Assembly (NCBI RefSeq): GCF_016545825.1
Contig: NC_052620.1
Coordinates: 868,001-932,000, forward strand
Source of the DNA: Eucalyptus grandis
Taxonomy: Eukaryota > Streptophyta > Magnoliopsida > Myrtales > Myrtaceae
Direction: 5' to 3'
Length of the DNA: 64,000 bases
A model generated the notes under the pieces. It was given only the letters and a program-made list of their open reading frames with translations. It made no database searches and was not told where the DNA came from. Both the position numbers and the translations under genes were made by a program. Below, in pieces: positions 22,608-35,156 of this stretch. How positions within the stretch are numbered: the stretch's first letter is position 1; every line of letters starts with the position of its first letter.

Positions 22608-23198
22608 AATCCCTCCAGTAAGCAAGTGAGCAAGTCAGAGAATCGAGCTTCTCGCTCTAGTGCGTCGAACTAATGAGTGCCCGGTCCGGTCCTAGCGCAG
22701 CGGAAAGTGAATGGCCGGGGCAAAAAAAAAAAAAATGCTCGAACGTAGCTACGCTCTCTGCTCCTAGGATGACAATGTGTACTAGGACAAGTCGGTTTAC
22801 CGCCGAGCCAATAGGGAGTTCGAGAAGAACCGAACCCTTGCTGAATGGGGATAAAGTTCCTGGATCGATCGGTGAATACGAAGAAGAGGTCTACTGCCGC
22901 GTTTTCAACAAGAAAAGAACCTCCATTGGTCTGCTTGGGTCAAGATGCTGATTATGTTGAAATGGTGCTGCCAAAAGATGCGGTTGGCGAAAGATGCCAC
23001 ACTTGCCGGAAAGCACAGGTGACCGAATGACCGAGCGGCTGAGATCAAAATAAGCCACCAATGGAGCAAAACCTATTTTGTTGGGCGAGCGTGACCGTTC
23101 GATGTGAATTCCCAAAAGTGGCACATCAATGGTTAATCTACGCAAGGAAGCGACGGAACAGATCGCAACGAGGGCTTTGCGAATTGAGTGGGGGAGAA
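22608..23198 (+). other. Internal region, body 1
   Basis: Contains a 13-base A run near 22723 and no gag or pol motif; the 92-residue ORF at 22673 is not recognised. It ends in the polypurine tract next to LTR 2. Confidence 0.75.
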
Positions 23199-23660
23199 TG
23201 TCACGGTCCGTGAATCCTCCTGTACTCGTGACACTTGTGAGTGGGGGCTTGAGGTTATCTGGTGAAGAGTGTGAGGCAGAAGGGTAGAACACAACTGGTC
23301 CGTGGGAGTGGCGTGGGAGTGGCGTCAGAACAGGGTTGGTGCTAGGAGTTCTAGGATAGAAAGATTATATCACTTAGGAGCTCTGAAGACTGGGTAGGCC
23401 TCCCGTGCATAAACTAGTCGGGAGCTAATGCCGCTCTCCTGACGAGGCCAGGCCGAAATCAGTTGTTGTGCCTAAAGAGAACTGCTGTCTCATTCGATGG
23501 ACTAGACGCCCGAGCGAAGCTGGACGTGGTAGAATCTCGCACGAAGAATCATTCACCGTATCGTTCGTGGAACAACTAAAGAAAGGGCTGGCCTGGCGAA
23601 TTCCGCTCGCTGGGCGCCCGCGGGTCGTTTCGAGGCCAAGGAAACTCTCGGCTCATGACA
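23199..23660 (+). repeat. Small LTR retrotransposon, LTR 2 (shared)
   Basis: 462 bp. It is about 10 bp longer than the others because of a local duplication of gtgggagtggc near 23300-23325. Confidence 0.88.
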
Positions 23661-24265
23661 AGTGGTATCAGAGCAGGAATCCCTCCAGTAAGCAAGTGAG
23701 CAAGTCAGAGAATCGAGCTTCTCGCTCTAGTGCGTCGAACTAATGAGTGCCCGATCCGGTCTTAGCGCAACGGAAAGTGAATGGCCGGGGCAAAAAAAAA
23801 AAAATGCTCGAACGTAGCTATGCTCTCTGCTCCTAGGATGACAATGTGTACTGGGACGAGTCGATTTACCGCCGAGCCGATAGGGAGTTGAGAAGAACTG
23901 AACCCTTGCTGAATGGGGATAATGTTCCTGGATCGATCGGTGAATACGAAGAAGAGGTTTACTGCCGCGTTTTCAACAAGAAAAGAACCTCCATTGGTTT
24001 GATGGGGTCAATATGATGATTAGGTTGAAATGGTGCTGCCAAAAGATGCGGTTGGCGAAAGATGCCACACTTGCCGGAAAGCGCAGGTGACCGAATGACC
24101 GAGCGGCTAAGATCAAAAGAACCACCAATGGAGCAAAACCTGTTTTGTTGGGCGAGCGTGATCGTTCAATGTGAATTCCCAAAAGTGATACATCGATGGT
24201 TAATCTACGCAAGGAAGCGACAGAACATATTGCAATGAGGGCGTTGCGAATTGAGTGGGGGAGAA
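23661..24265 (+). other. Internal region, body 2
   Basis: About 605 bp, closely similar to body 1, with primer-binding site and polypurine tract but no Gag or Pol coding. Confidence 0.75.
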
Positions 24266-24719
24266 TGTCACGGTCCGTGAATCCTCCCGTACTCGTGACA
24301 CTTGTGAGTGGGGGCTTGGGGTTATTTGGTGAAGAGTGTGAGGCAGAAGGGTAGAACACAACTAGTCCGTGGGAGTGGCGTCAGGACGGTTAGTGCTAGG
24401 AGTTCTAAGATAAAAAGATTATATTACTTATGAGCTCTGAAGACAGGGTAGGCCTCCCGTGCACAAACTGGTCGAGAGCTGATGCCGCTCTCCTGACGAG
24501 GCCATGGCAAGCCGAAACCAGTTGTTGTGCCTAAAGAGAACTGCTGTCTCATTCGATGGACTAGACGCCCGAGCGAAGCTGGGCGTGGTAGGATCTCGCA
24601 CGAAGAATCATTCACCGTATCGTTCGTGGAACAGCTAAAGAAAGGGCTAGCCTGGCAAATTCCGCTCGCTAGGTGCTCGCGGGTCATTCCGAGGCCAAGG
24701 AAACTCTTGGCCCGTGACA
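24266..24719 (+). repeat. Small LTR retrotransposon, LTR 3
   Basis: 454 bp, ends CCCGTGACA just before catg. It ends the array: there is no primer-binding site after it. Confidence 0.88.
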
Positions 24720-24723
24720 CATG

Positions 24724-25960
24724 CGTGCATACATGCATACAGGCAATTCAAGAGGAAATCAGCATCAACTTACCAACAGTAGAAACAATTCAAGATCAAT
24801 ATGCAGCTACCCATGGAACGAATGCATGTCTCATATTTTTTTTAATCAAGATCTTGCAGGTCCCGGACTATATGCTCCTCACAAACTTCCAAGCAATGAT
24901 TATCACCACATACTCATCCGGTAATATAGATGCAAGTCCCACCTAACTGTTAAACCGATATGGCTCTAACAACAATAAAGCAAAAATAACAACTAATTTG
25001 TGAAACTACATGTTGCTCATTTTCGGGTGTCCTATCATTGGTACCTCGGAAGCTTTATCTTTCATTAATCAGGTTTCACTCAAGACCTTCAAAAGGTTCC
25101 GGGAGTTTTGGCTTCTAGGTCATTCGACTTCATAAACGCTGTCGCACATAAGGATAAAAAGAGAATCATAAACTGTTGCTAAGGCCTCAAAAATCAAAAT
25201 AGAAAATTAGTTTCTTGTGCTTTTGTGACTATTCTACTGCACAACTTATGTAAACTCGCGTTTCTCGTGACTTTTCTTTTTTAATATCCACAGTCCATGG
25301 GGTGACCAACCGATGTTCATATTATTCTCACGCTCCATGTGAATCTGGTTCTCACTTCTCCATAGCTGCCAAAATTATCAAGTGGTACAAGAACTCGACT
25401 GTCAACTGGTGGCTTCTTCAAGTCTCACTGCATCTTCTTCATTCCTCTATGGTTTTGTCTCTTCAAGCACCTCATAGAACTTGGCGACAGAGTCTTATCC
25501 CAATTATTGAAGTTTCTCGCAATTCAATTGTCCTGAGAAAACTATCAAACGCTGTACGATCTTTATGATAGGTACATACTCCAGATCCACATTTGCTAGC
25601 CACCTCATAAGCACTCAGAGTCCCCCTCTCTCTAGACTTCACCTAACTTCTTTCAATAAATTGCCACCTACTCAAAGAAAGAAAGAAAGAAAGAAAAGCT
25701 ACCTTCCATGGATTTGTTACTGATTTAGCAGTGTGTAACATTGATTAGTGATGAATTCACTACCAAGCATCCACAAACAAAACTTGCAAAGAAACACTAA
25801 TTCAACACCTCTCGAAAAAATTCCACAACACATTGTTCAAAGTTCCCACGCAATTGTAGCACCAAGGAATTGAATTCAAAGTCCAGGTCAATTATTACAT
25901 AATACAATTGGGATGTGCCAGGTGTTACCTGACCTTCAGCGAGCTGCATGAAGCCCAGAA
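24724..25960. other. Intergenic DNA, no gene seen
   Basis: Only short ORFs without recognisable domains. A small (AAAG)n run is at about 25676-25697. Confidence 0.5.
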
Positions 25961-26725
25961 CCTCAGCTACACATCCTTCAAGTCATCAGTTTCCATGGCC
26001 TCGGTCGGCGGTGGTAGTCCATCACCTCTGCTCTCCAGTCTCCGTCTCCGTTGCCGTCGGTTCACTAGGGACTCTGTTTCAGGGACACAAACTTCTTCTC
26101 TTCGTTGCCTCCGCCGTTGGTAGGTGGCAATCTTACATCCATCAGAGCTCAGTGTTGTCAGATGGGAGACGAGCTGTCGTGATGCTGAAAGTGGTGTCGC
26201 TGGACAATCTTGCAAGTCGTTCTGTATATCAGTTTTGCTGATTCCGTGCATAAGTGGACCCTTGGCTTTTAAATATGTTGATTTATGACTAAACTCATAG
26301 AGTAAAGCTGGATCCATAAGATCTTTAACCACAACTTTTAAATCTTCCTCCAATTGCTCACATATTATTCGGAATCCATACTTTTTTGCGAGACTACCTG
26401 ATTCTTTAAAACTAAATTGTACATGACTCTCATTAATTTGAACAATATTGAGTACTTCCAGGCAACGCTCAAATGGTATGAATGATAAAGACAAGCCATG
26501 TTTTGCATTGGGAGTCAATTTTAGCAGCAATTTGCCGTCAACTCTTAATTCCGAGCAGTGTGATTGTGACCCATGATCCTGTTCTTCAGTACTATGAACA
26601 AAACAATGAACAAATCCAATAAACTTGTGACACAAGTCCTTAGAAGCCCTAAAAGATACAAAACCTTTTTCAATAGGGAGGACCCACTCTGGTAACTCTG
26701 CTCCAGGATAAGTATTACCAAGACC

Positions 26726-27023
26726 CTGTTATAAGATAAACCGTTAGAAAGTACCCGAATAGAAGAATTCAATTTTGAGTTTAGTAAGTAATCCTAGCGA
26801 ATTCCACTTCTAACTAGAGCTCTATAAATGAGTGGAGATACATTGATCCTTGCTTATAATAATATACAAGTCTCATGTGATAGAAATGATTCTTATGAAA
26901 GAACAGAAGCCACCTCCACCATATGCATGTACGTGTAGAACCACTTTAGATTTATTTGCTTTTCTTAAGCTTCCTATCTATCGTTTTCTGCTGTTGCAAT
27001 ATACAAGCGCACACTCCACATTA

Positions 27024-27068
<45 letters not shown>

Positions 27069-27072
27069 TTAC
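26726..27072 (-). other. Intron 4 of TNL copy B with (GA)n tract
   Basis: A 347-bp intron between the LRR and C-JID exons. A (GA)n microsatellite of about 19 units (27029-27066) begins only a few bases after the exon 4 donor; on the coding strand it is a CT tract. Confidence 0.8.
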
Positions 27073-27860
27073 TCGAGGAGGCCGGATTCTCAAAGCCAAC
27101 TCGACATACTCTCTACAGTCAGAATGATAGGGATCGAATCTCTTCCCTGGAACATGAAGATGCTTCGGCGATTGTACTAATAAATGTTTGCGCCTAGCGA
27201 TGGATGTTGGAACACTACTTATTCTGGTCCCCCACAGCACTAAACAACTCAATTTGGGACAACAGGAATGATTCTCGAGAAACTCCAATTCAGTCATCAG
27301 ACTACATCCATGAACGTCTAAATAACTTAAACTTGAAAGTCCAATCTTCATAGATGGATCAGCAGAATCATTGTACTTTGGAAACCCAATGAAGGATATG
27401 CAACCCCGAAGTTCCAGCTCTTCAATGTTATGTAACTTGTATATACTAGACGGAAGACTTACCAGATTCTTGCAATCAACTAAGCTCAATTTCTTCATAT
27501 AAACAAGATTTTCTATTGATGCAGGAAGTTCTTTAATAGCAGTCCCTCCTAACGTAAGAACTCTCAGGCTTTCAAGTTTATGTGGAATATCAGGGAACCT
27601 TTCCAAATTTTTACAATTTGTAAGATGAAGACGCTCGAGTCTTTTGTCTTGAGCACATTCAGAAAAACAACAAGTCGAGAGCACCCATTTAAAGTCAACA
27701 CCCGTAACTTCTCAAGATATGCAATCGACTCATGGACTTCTACCATGTTTTCACAATAAGAGAGGAACAATAACTCGAGATGTGGAGTACATGAGAGGTC
27801 AGGGAGACGAATGAGGGACTCGCAATAACTGAATCTAATGTACCTCAAATGCTGGAAGAC

Positions 27861-28894
27861 CTGCAAATATGGCGGAACAAACATCTCAGTCAAAGTTACT
27901 ATGAACTAATTTGCTTAGAATTGCACGCTGTATTGAGAAATAAGTAAACACGTAGAAACTTTACTAATAATTATAAATCTATACATATATGTGGTAAGAG
28001 AATGAATTTAGAAATGAAAAATAAAAAAGCTAATGAATATTGGTCAGAAGTGGGCCACATGGTAAAAGTATGCCACGTGTCATGCCCTGTGGCAATCAGA
28101 AAAAAAAAATAAAAAATGAAGCACCACGCAGCAACCACGTGAAGGCAGGCCACTAACAAATTTAAGCCACATGTTATGCCATGTGCCAATTGAAGAAGTA
28201 AAGTGAATGTCATGTGGCGAGCACCGAAGTGAATATTCTTTCTGTTCTGGTTTAGACTATATATAATAGCTTTATGTCAAAAATATATATTCTATCACAA
28301 TGAATTTTTCCCAAAAATTAAGAAACCTTTTTTAAGCCATTTAAAGACAATGAAACGAACTTTTTAAAACATTTTGAAGAAAGAAAGTTCATATATTCAA
28401 CTCAAAACCTAGCTTTGACTTTCAATTAAGAAACTAGCTGTATACCGTGAGAATCTTGTATATCAAATTATTTCTAAACACACACGCATTACGGGCAGAG
28501 TTTCTAATATATATTTAATTTCGTCTACTTAGAAATGCTGCTCTTCACAAACTGATTTAAGCATTTAAGAATGCCTTGTTTTACAGCATAATGCATTCAA
28601 ACCTTGAAAATTCTTTTTCTTTGGCATATGTTCATAAAATTTCTTTGTATTGTGTATTAGTTTCTAATAAAGTTGTTTCACTTAATTTTTAAATGCCAAT
28701 TTTGCTGCACGTAAACATCTTTCCTACTCAAGTAATTAGGGTCATTTTGAAAGGGGGAAGCAAAAAAAAAAAAAAAAGAAGTGGTTTCAAAAACTAGGGA
28801 ACACTACTTCGTTTCATGTTCTAGTACATGTAATACACATATACACATACAAATGAAGTAGACAATGAAAAGGTCTACGTAGGTAAATGCTCAC
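27861..28894 (-). other. Intron 3 of TNL copy B
   Basis: About 1.03 kb, AT-rich, with a poly-A run at 28765-28779. No gene seen. Confidence 0.75.
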
Positions 28895-30363
28895 CTTAAA
28901 TAGTTCAGGCACTACTGTGATACTGGCTTCGCTCATATCAATTCCCACTAATTTCATTGAACCAGAGGAATCTCCAGTAATCTGGCGAGCACATCCAGGC
29001 CATTCAAACCATCTAAGCCCCTTAGGAAGACATAAAGGACCTTGGAAAGAAATTTGCACGTTGTGCAAGATGAGCACTCTCAACCTTCTCATTTTTGTAA
29101 AAGCATCAGGATGGATACGCATCTCTGTCCACTCAGGTAGCTTCAGCACTATGGCTTTTACAACACAATCTTCCTGCATATATGCAAGATTATTTAGGTT
29201 ATACATATTTTTAGTAATTAAAGTCCAAGATAAGGAGCACAACTTTAATCATAATCTCAATTCTTACCTTGTCATTGGACAGAACCTCCTCAACATCATT
29301 ATACAACCATAGTCTGCTCCGTCTTCTGGGATCATCAGGACATTCTTGGTTCACAATATCCTTACCCATCAATTGAATTAAGTCATGCATTTCTAAGTTG
29401 TCCAACTCCATTCTTATCAAGGACCTTTTAACAAGAGTTTGAAATCCCACAGTTGTCTCAAGATCGCAACTTTTGAGAACGTTCGTTGTATACTGGCTTG
29501 TCCACCCCCTAAAGAAGCAAGCAATGTCGAGAAAGATTTCTTTCTCATTTACATCTAGTCCCTCATAACTAATTTTGAGCACATTATTGATGGTTTTGTC
29601 GGGACTCTGAAAGTTTTATTAGTGTACTTTCCCATACATCTTCTGTTTCACCAAATAATAAGGAACCCAACACCTCAAGTGCTAAAGGAAGACCTTTAGC
29701 ATAATTCAAGGCCCCATTTACTAGATCTATTCTGATTTGGTGCGTCTGAGAAGCGTGCTTACTAAGCAGCTCACGAGCTTGACTGTCATCGAGTGCTTTA
29801 ACTTCATACACATGATCTTGATATATCCCCTGACAAGTTAGCAAATGTTTATCTCTTGTGGTAATGATGATCCTACTCCCATTACCAAACCACTTGCCTT
29901 CTCCTGCTAAAGCATTTAACTGGCGCAGTCATCCACATCATCAAGGATCAGGAGAACTTTCTTGCGACCAAGTCTGCGTTGTATTATATTAATACCTTTA
30001 TCAACACTGGACACTTCTAATCTTTGCTACAGTAATAATGTATCTTTTAATAATTTTTCTTGCAAAGTCACGAGATCCTTGCAACCTTTTGATGTTTCTC
30101 GAACATTTGCCAGAAAACATGAGCCCTCAAATTGTCTAAAAGTAGAATTGAATAGGGCTTTCGCCAAGGTTGTCTTCCCTATACCTCCTTGTCCCCATAA
30201 TCCCACCATCACAACATCATCATTAGATTCAAGGTTTAACATTGATTTTAGCATAACCACTTGAGATTCTATCCCAACCGGGTGCTTAGCAACATGCAAA
30301 GGCATGCAGTCAAGATGATTGGAGATCCATTTCACAATTTCTTGTATATGCTTCGACTCATCT

Positions 30364-31938
30364 CTGACAAAAACAGAAAAGTTTTAGCAATTTGAATAAG
30401 CAATTGCAAGCAATCACTGGCCAACAATAACAAAGTAGTGTGTCACATTTTTAGATAATTACAGCCAAAACAAAATGTATTCCCCAGTTAGTTGAATTAG
30501 AACTCCGAGATAACAAGCTCAGGATTCAACTTTTAGTCAATCGATTCATGTATCTATCTACATAAGTGATTCATGTTCTTGATTCACTTATTCTTCTTTT
30601 TGACTATTAACCAAAGGAGCTATTTAGGACGAACTTTGAACGGCAATTAAGATTTCGATCCGAAAATTATTAAAAATCCCTGAAGCACGCTGTCATTGCC
30701 TTACACAGTCTGTATAGACCAATTATCCTGTATCAAACATTGCTAACTGCTTTATTCCTTCTGAAGAAGAAATGGGGTAAGTGCAATAATACTACTTAAA
30801 CATTTTGTCCATTGGTTGATTAAATTTTAATGTTTTATCTTTTTCAACTGAGTTTGTAAATTTTTCAGCTGATAAAACCCTACTGTCTAATTTCTATTAC
30901 TGGAAAGAGCCATGTGTCCATTCTATGATTTTCTTTTTTTTGGTCGAGTCTATTTCATGGTTAGCCATGTGTGAGTAACGAGTTTAACACTAGGTTGCCA
31001 AAATTGAAAATATGTCAAACTCAATTGACCCAAACGAAATGCAAACAACTCAAATAGCCCACAAACAAAACGTTTAGAGCTTATATTATACTTTGAGGAG
31101 GGCAACAAGGATCCAAAAGAAAGAGCCATAGACCTTACGAATGAAACGGGGCTTAGCAACAGCCAAAATCAGAATAATATTGTCCCATGCTCAAAAATAG
31201 ATGTTTTGTTTCCATGCCAGTGAGTTTCAATAAGTTCTTCAGTGCCAAAAATATTGTCGGTGGAAAAAGACTAATAAATTTATGAAATCACCAAATTCTT
31301 TTATAATTAGCAGATAACCAATTACTAACTCACAAAATTTGATTTTCATTACTTACGGCCTTCAATCTATTAACTTTTATATGAAATCATCAACATAAAT
31401 TAGAGCTACTTAACAACTTTTGTCATATTAACTAATTATCTACTAGTTTTGAGCTACCAACTTTTACTAATTACCAATGCTATTTGTTCTTTTAATTTCC
31501 CAACTTTTCTATTGGATAACCAACTCTCATTTGAGTTACTCACAAACTCATTTTAAAAATTGCCAATCTTCATTAGAGTGGCTAACATATTTTTCTCCGA
31601 TCAAATTATCAACTAATTTTGAGTATCAAATTTCATTTGAATTACTCGTCAAGTTTATTTTTCTTTTAATTGTCAACTTATCTTATATTTTGCCATATTT
31701 TTGTTTATCTTTTTAACTATATCTTAGATTTACCAACTCATGTACGAAATTACTAACTTTAACTTAAGCAACTTAAGAATTTTTAGGATTTATAAGATGA
31801 AGCATCTATACATATACTTACAAAGTTACAATCATGTGTGCGTTGATTAACTAATTTATTTATTCTTGTGAAAAGAATATTTATACTTACTTGTAAGGAT
31901 TAGTTTCTTACACAAAATATGAACTCCACTCTACTTAC
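30364..31938 (-). other. Intron 1 of TNL copy B
   Basis: About 1.57 kb, AT-rich and nearly identical to 1524-3101. No gene inside. Confidence 0.8.
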
Positions 31939-32473
31939 CCATCATTCAAATGCCAACCGAACAAGCTACCAGCATTGAAAAGAGCTTCCTTCCATCTCTT
32001 CACTTTGTCCGAATCCTTCCCGAACTTGGACTCGTGCTTGTCTAGAGCTCTTCGATAGCTCTCTCTTCCCTCTCTCACTTCTCTTGGGTCGACTTTATAA
32101 AACACGGGCAGAACAGTGAGGTTCCCTTGCTCCTTGCACTCCATAATCTTCGCCAACTCTTCTAAGCACCACCATGAAGAAGCATAGTCCTCGGAGAAAA
32201 CGATGACTGCGATGTGCGATTCTTCAATGGCCTCCATAAGCATCGGCGATATCTGGTCACCCTTTTCCAGTTCTTCACTATCCCTGAAAGTGTGTATTCC
32301 ATCCCGGATTAAAGCTTGGTAGAGATGGCCGACAAAGTTGAGACGCAGTTCTGCCCCTCTGAAACTTAAGAAGACGTCATAAATCTTTTTGGGTTTCAAT
32401 GAAGAAGCCATTGGATAATGGAGTTTAACAAATCGGCAACAACTATGAGCTAAAGATTTGAAGCTGCATTTTC

Positions 32474-34364
32474 TAGGGGTGATCGGGTCCACGATGGGTA
32501 GGTTTCAAACTTGGACCTTGTACTCGACCCTATTATAACCGGTTCTCCTTTTTGCAACCTCGTTTGCATTGGAACCACCCTGTTTGGTCCGGTTTCAGGG
32601 TCAACCCCGTTTCCTCTGGAACTTGTTTTACAACCGCCCAATATCTTATATGGCTTTGAATTTTACATTAATATGCGAGAAAATAACGTAATCCTCATAA
32701 TTTGTATTGAAACATAAAGCGCCAAATAATGTGGCTCTGCAACCGTATAATCAACAACATGGAAATCAACACCCCATTAGTTTATATGTCCTCTGGAGCA
32801 TGCAGTTGTAATAATGTCCAAATGCTCCATCTGTGCTAACCGATAGAGCAAGACAATCCCAGAGTCCAACAAAATTATGGAAGAACAGGCCAGGTTTTTA
32901 ATTCTTCAAGGGTGCAAGCTGTCCAGAGACCTTGAATCAAACCTACAAACTTCAGCAAACCAGCCCCAGATAAGCGCAACCGAGACCTGCGAGGAAATCA
33001 TAAGAATCTTCACATCAGCTTTGGAGAAATTGATGATGGACATGAACCATAAGGAATCAACTGAAGGTCATCAAAGTTGTTTTCCCAGGATATTCCTAAC
33101 ATACCTACTCCAAAAGCTGTATACAAAGATACGTATGATGATTAGATAATGTCCCTGATTTATATATCATCATCAACCCAGTGCGTGCATGACGGAGGAG
33201 ATAGGTTTTCTTTTTGGTCCAATGGAGGAGATGGGTTAAGCATGAAGAGTTTCCACTGCTTTGCATGTGAAACTTGCATGGCTTCAATATGCACACATAG
33301 CTAAAATACAAAGTGTAGTTTCCTTAACACCACAAGGATGACTCTCTCTCTCTCACTGAGCTACAGAAACATTGTTTAATCAGCGGTTCAATAATAAACT
33401 AGTCCGAGGGGCCTAGTGAAGCAGAAATTCCCCAGGTACTTCCCAAAAACACAGACCCACCAAAGGTCCAAAGAAAGCATATCTCCCAGATTTTACAAGA
33501 GTGTCATATAAGAATTTGAGCAGCCACAGGATCCTCGTCGTCATATATTTCTTTGGGTTATTCCACAGGATAGAGATACAACCACAACCGTATCCCTAAA
33601 TTCTCATCCTCTTTGTTTTGTCTCTAAGCTGTAGGGTCTCTCACCAGTCTCTATCTCCTTCTCTCTCAACAGAACAATCTTATATTTTAAGTCAGCAACA
33701 TACAACCGCAAAGCCCAGATCAGCCAATCCTTCGGAACCGAACCTCCGACCCTCCCAAAAAGCAAAGGGAAAAGGGGTTCACCAAAAAATTCAATTTCGG
33801 ACTCACCTCGCTCTGGAATAGCTGTGTCGGAGTCGGCGAGCTGCAAAAGAGAGGCAAAAGAGAGGCGATGGCGGCGAGTCTAGGCCCAGCGACAAGAAGA
33901 CGAGAGGTGCGTTCCTGCGGCGCACCGACAAGAGGCGAATCGGCTAACGACGATGGTGGCGACCGGCGAGGGTGGGGTGGATCTAGGGTCGCTGGGCACA
34001 GGCTTGCTGCGTATAGAGGGTTCCTGCGAATCGCAGGCTGCGATTGAGAGAGAGAGAGAGAGAGGCAGGATCGCACCAGCTCGAAGAGAGAGAGAATCGC
34101 AGCTGCGATTGAGAGACCAGGAAAAGAGAGAGGAGTCAGCACGCTTAGTTTGTTTGTTTTTTTTTTTTTAAATAATTATATCTAAAAACCGGTTCCAAAA
34201 TCCGTCCGGTTCTTGGGTGTGTCTTCACTCGAAACCATTTCCAGTTTTTAGGAAACCATTCCCAAAAACTGGAAATGGTTTCCTAACCAGTTCAACCAGG
34301 AACCGGTTCTCAGCTCTATTTTTCAGGTGGTTTCGGGTAAGTTTGGTCCGGTTGCACATCTCTA
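32474..34364 (-). mobile_element. hAT-derived non-autonomous element, copy B (both ends present)
   Basis: It runs from TAGGGGTGATCGGGTCC (32474), identical to the hAT terminus at 44489, to GGTTGCACATCTCTA (34364), which in reverse complement matches the other terminus of the family (TAGGGGTGAGCAACCGG at 50980). The interior corresponds to the family's 5' leader (compare 33740-34050 with 48210-49010), and the transposase is missing. I see no 8-bp target duplication at these limits, so one flank may be rearranged. The left end is 63 bp upstream of the TNL-B ATG. Confidence 0.78.
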
Positions 34365-34679
34365 TTGGGTATGTGATATATAGGTTAGATTTCAGTTTTT
34401 CCTACTCAAAGCATCAGTTATAGGACAAGATTTAAAAGGGCCAACCACTCTAACCGTCTCGATATCTACGTCATGTGCAAAATATATGTAGTTGTCCTAG
34501 AGACACGGTACCTATGGAAAAGTGAACGAAATTATGTCTCCACGCAACAAAATGCAAATGAAATTCTTGAATGATTGAACAGATACTCCTAATGTTAGTT
34601 AAGATGAAAAATAGTAGATATACACTGGGAATTTTTTAATTTATAAACTTTGAAATGTACCAAAAAAATAAACTTCCAG

Positions 34680-35156
34680 CTATGAAGCACGGACACATTA
34701 CACGTGCTTATGTGTCGTGTCAACACATGTCAAAGCGTGTCGGACACGTCGACACGCTCAGACACACGTTGAATATTTCGATGCGTGATCAACTTTTCTA
34801 GACACATTTCAACATGTGTATCCAAAAGACAATGGAGGGTGGAGGCAAGAGCGAGGGAGTAGTGACGAGACCGCGAGTGACGATGAGAGACAGCCAAAGA
34901 ATCAAAAAGGGACTTGGCGTGTTGGAGAGAAGGGGAAGTGATAGGCAAATAGCTTGTCAGGTGGTGGGGAGGGAAAGAAAAGTAAAAAAAAAATTGGAGG
35001 GGGGGAAAGAGATGAGGGCAAAAAAGGGAGTGGGGTTGGGGTGGACCCCTGATGGGACTTTTTATTTAATCAGAAAAATAATTAAATGAAATTAAAAAGT
35101 AATTTCGATGTATTATGTCATGTCACGTATCTGTGTCGTGTGTCGGTACTACTTAG
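34680..35156. mobile_element. Mutator-type non-autonomous element, copy B (shorter)
   Basis: Counterpart of 5684-6741, with the same CGTGTC/GACACG-rich inverted ends but only about 480 bp. The GAGGAG tandem duplication and much of the AT-rich part are missing. Flanking traces (tccag and taccag) remain of the target duplication. Confidence 0.65.

Larger units (their letters stand above)
22139..24719 (+). mobile_element. Tandem array of a small non-autonomous LTR retrotransposon (LTR-int-LTR-int-LTR)
   Basis: Three LTRs (22139-22590, 23199-23660, 24266-24719) of about 450-460 bp, starting TGTCACGG and ending in GACA or CACA, alternate with two internal regions of about 605-608 bp. Each internal region starts two bases after the LTR with TGGTATCAGAGCAGG (tRNA-Met primer-binding site) and ends with a GTGGGGGAGAA polypurine tract. 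No gag or pol is present. The repeat period is about 1.06 kb. The array is flanked by catg on both sides (22135-22138 and 24720-24723). This is the structure of a TRIM/LARD-like element, with two bodies sharing a middle LTR. Confidence 0.9.
25967..32411 (-). pseudogene. TIR-NBS-LRR resistance gene copy B (broken NB-ARC and LRR)
   Basis: Exon 1 (31939-32411; TIR, YDVFLSFRG to WHLNDG) is open and has the WCLEEL segment with the catalytic glutamate. Exon 2 (29268-30363; NB-ARC with GQGGIGKTT, GSRIIITTRD and MHD) has a CAG-to-TAG stop at 30027-30029, a 1-bp deletion near 29928 and a 2-bp deletion near 29609. Exon 3 (28895-29173) starts the LRR region. Exon 4 (27073-27860) encodes LRRs (for example LESLRVLTLGGTAIKELP) with a frameshift near 27660-27700. 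Exon 5 (25967-26725) encodes the post-LRR C-JID region (PGAELPEWVLP, then CSELRVDGK) and an arginine-rich tail ending at a TAG. Donors and acceptors are visible at each boundary. Domain order is that of a plant TNL, but the protein cannot be completed. Confidence 0.9.

Noticed and set aside
22139..24719. CRISPR-like or satellite array because of the 1.06-kb period
   Set aside because: Primer-binding sites, polypurine tracts and TG...CA ends show an LTR element in tandem.
32412..32492. N-terminal extension MDPITPR of TNL-B, encoded by the hAT terminus
   Set aside because: The apparent start is GTG, not ATG, and no in-frame ATG lies upstream before a stop. The first ATG is MASSLKPKK at 32411 (3573 in A), so the hAT end is in the 5' leader, not in the protein.
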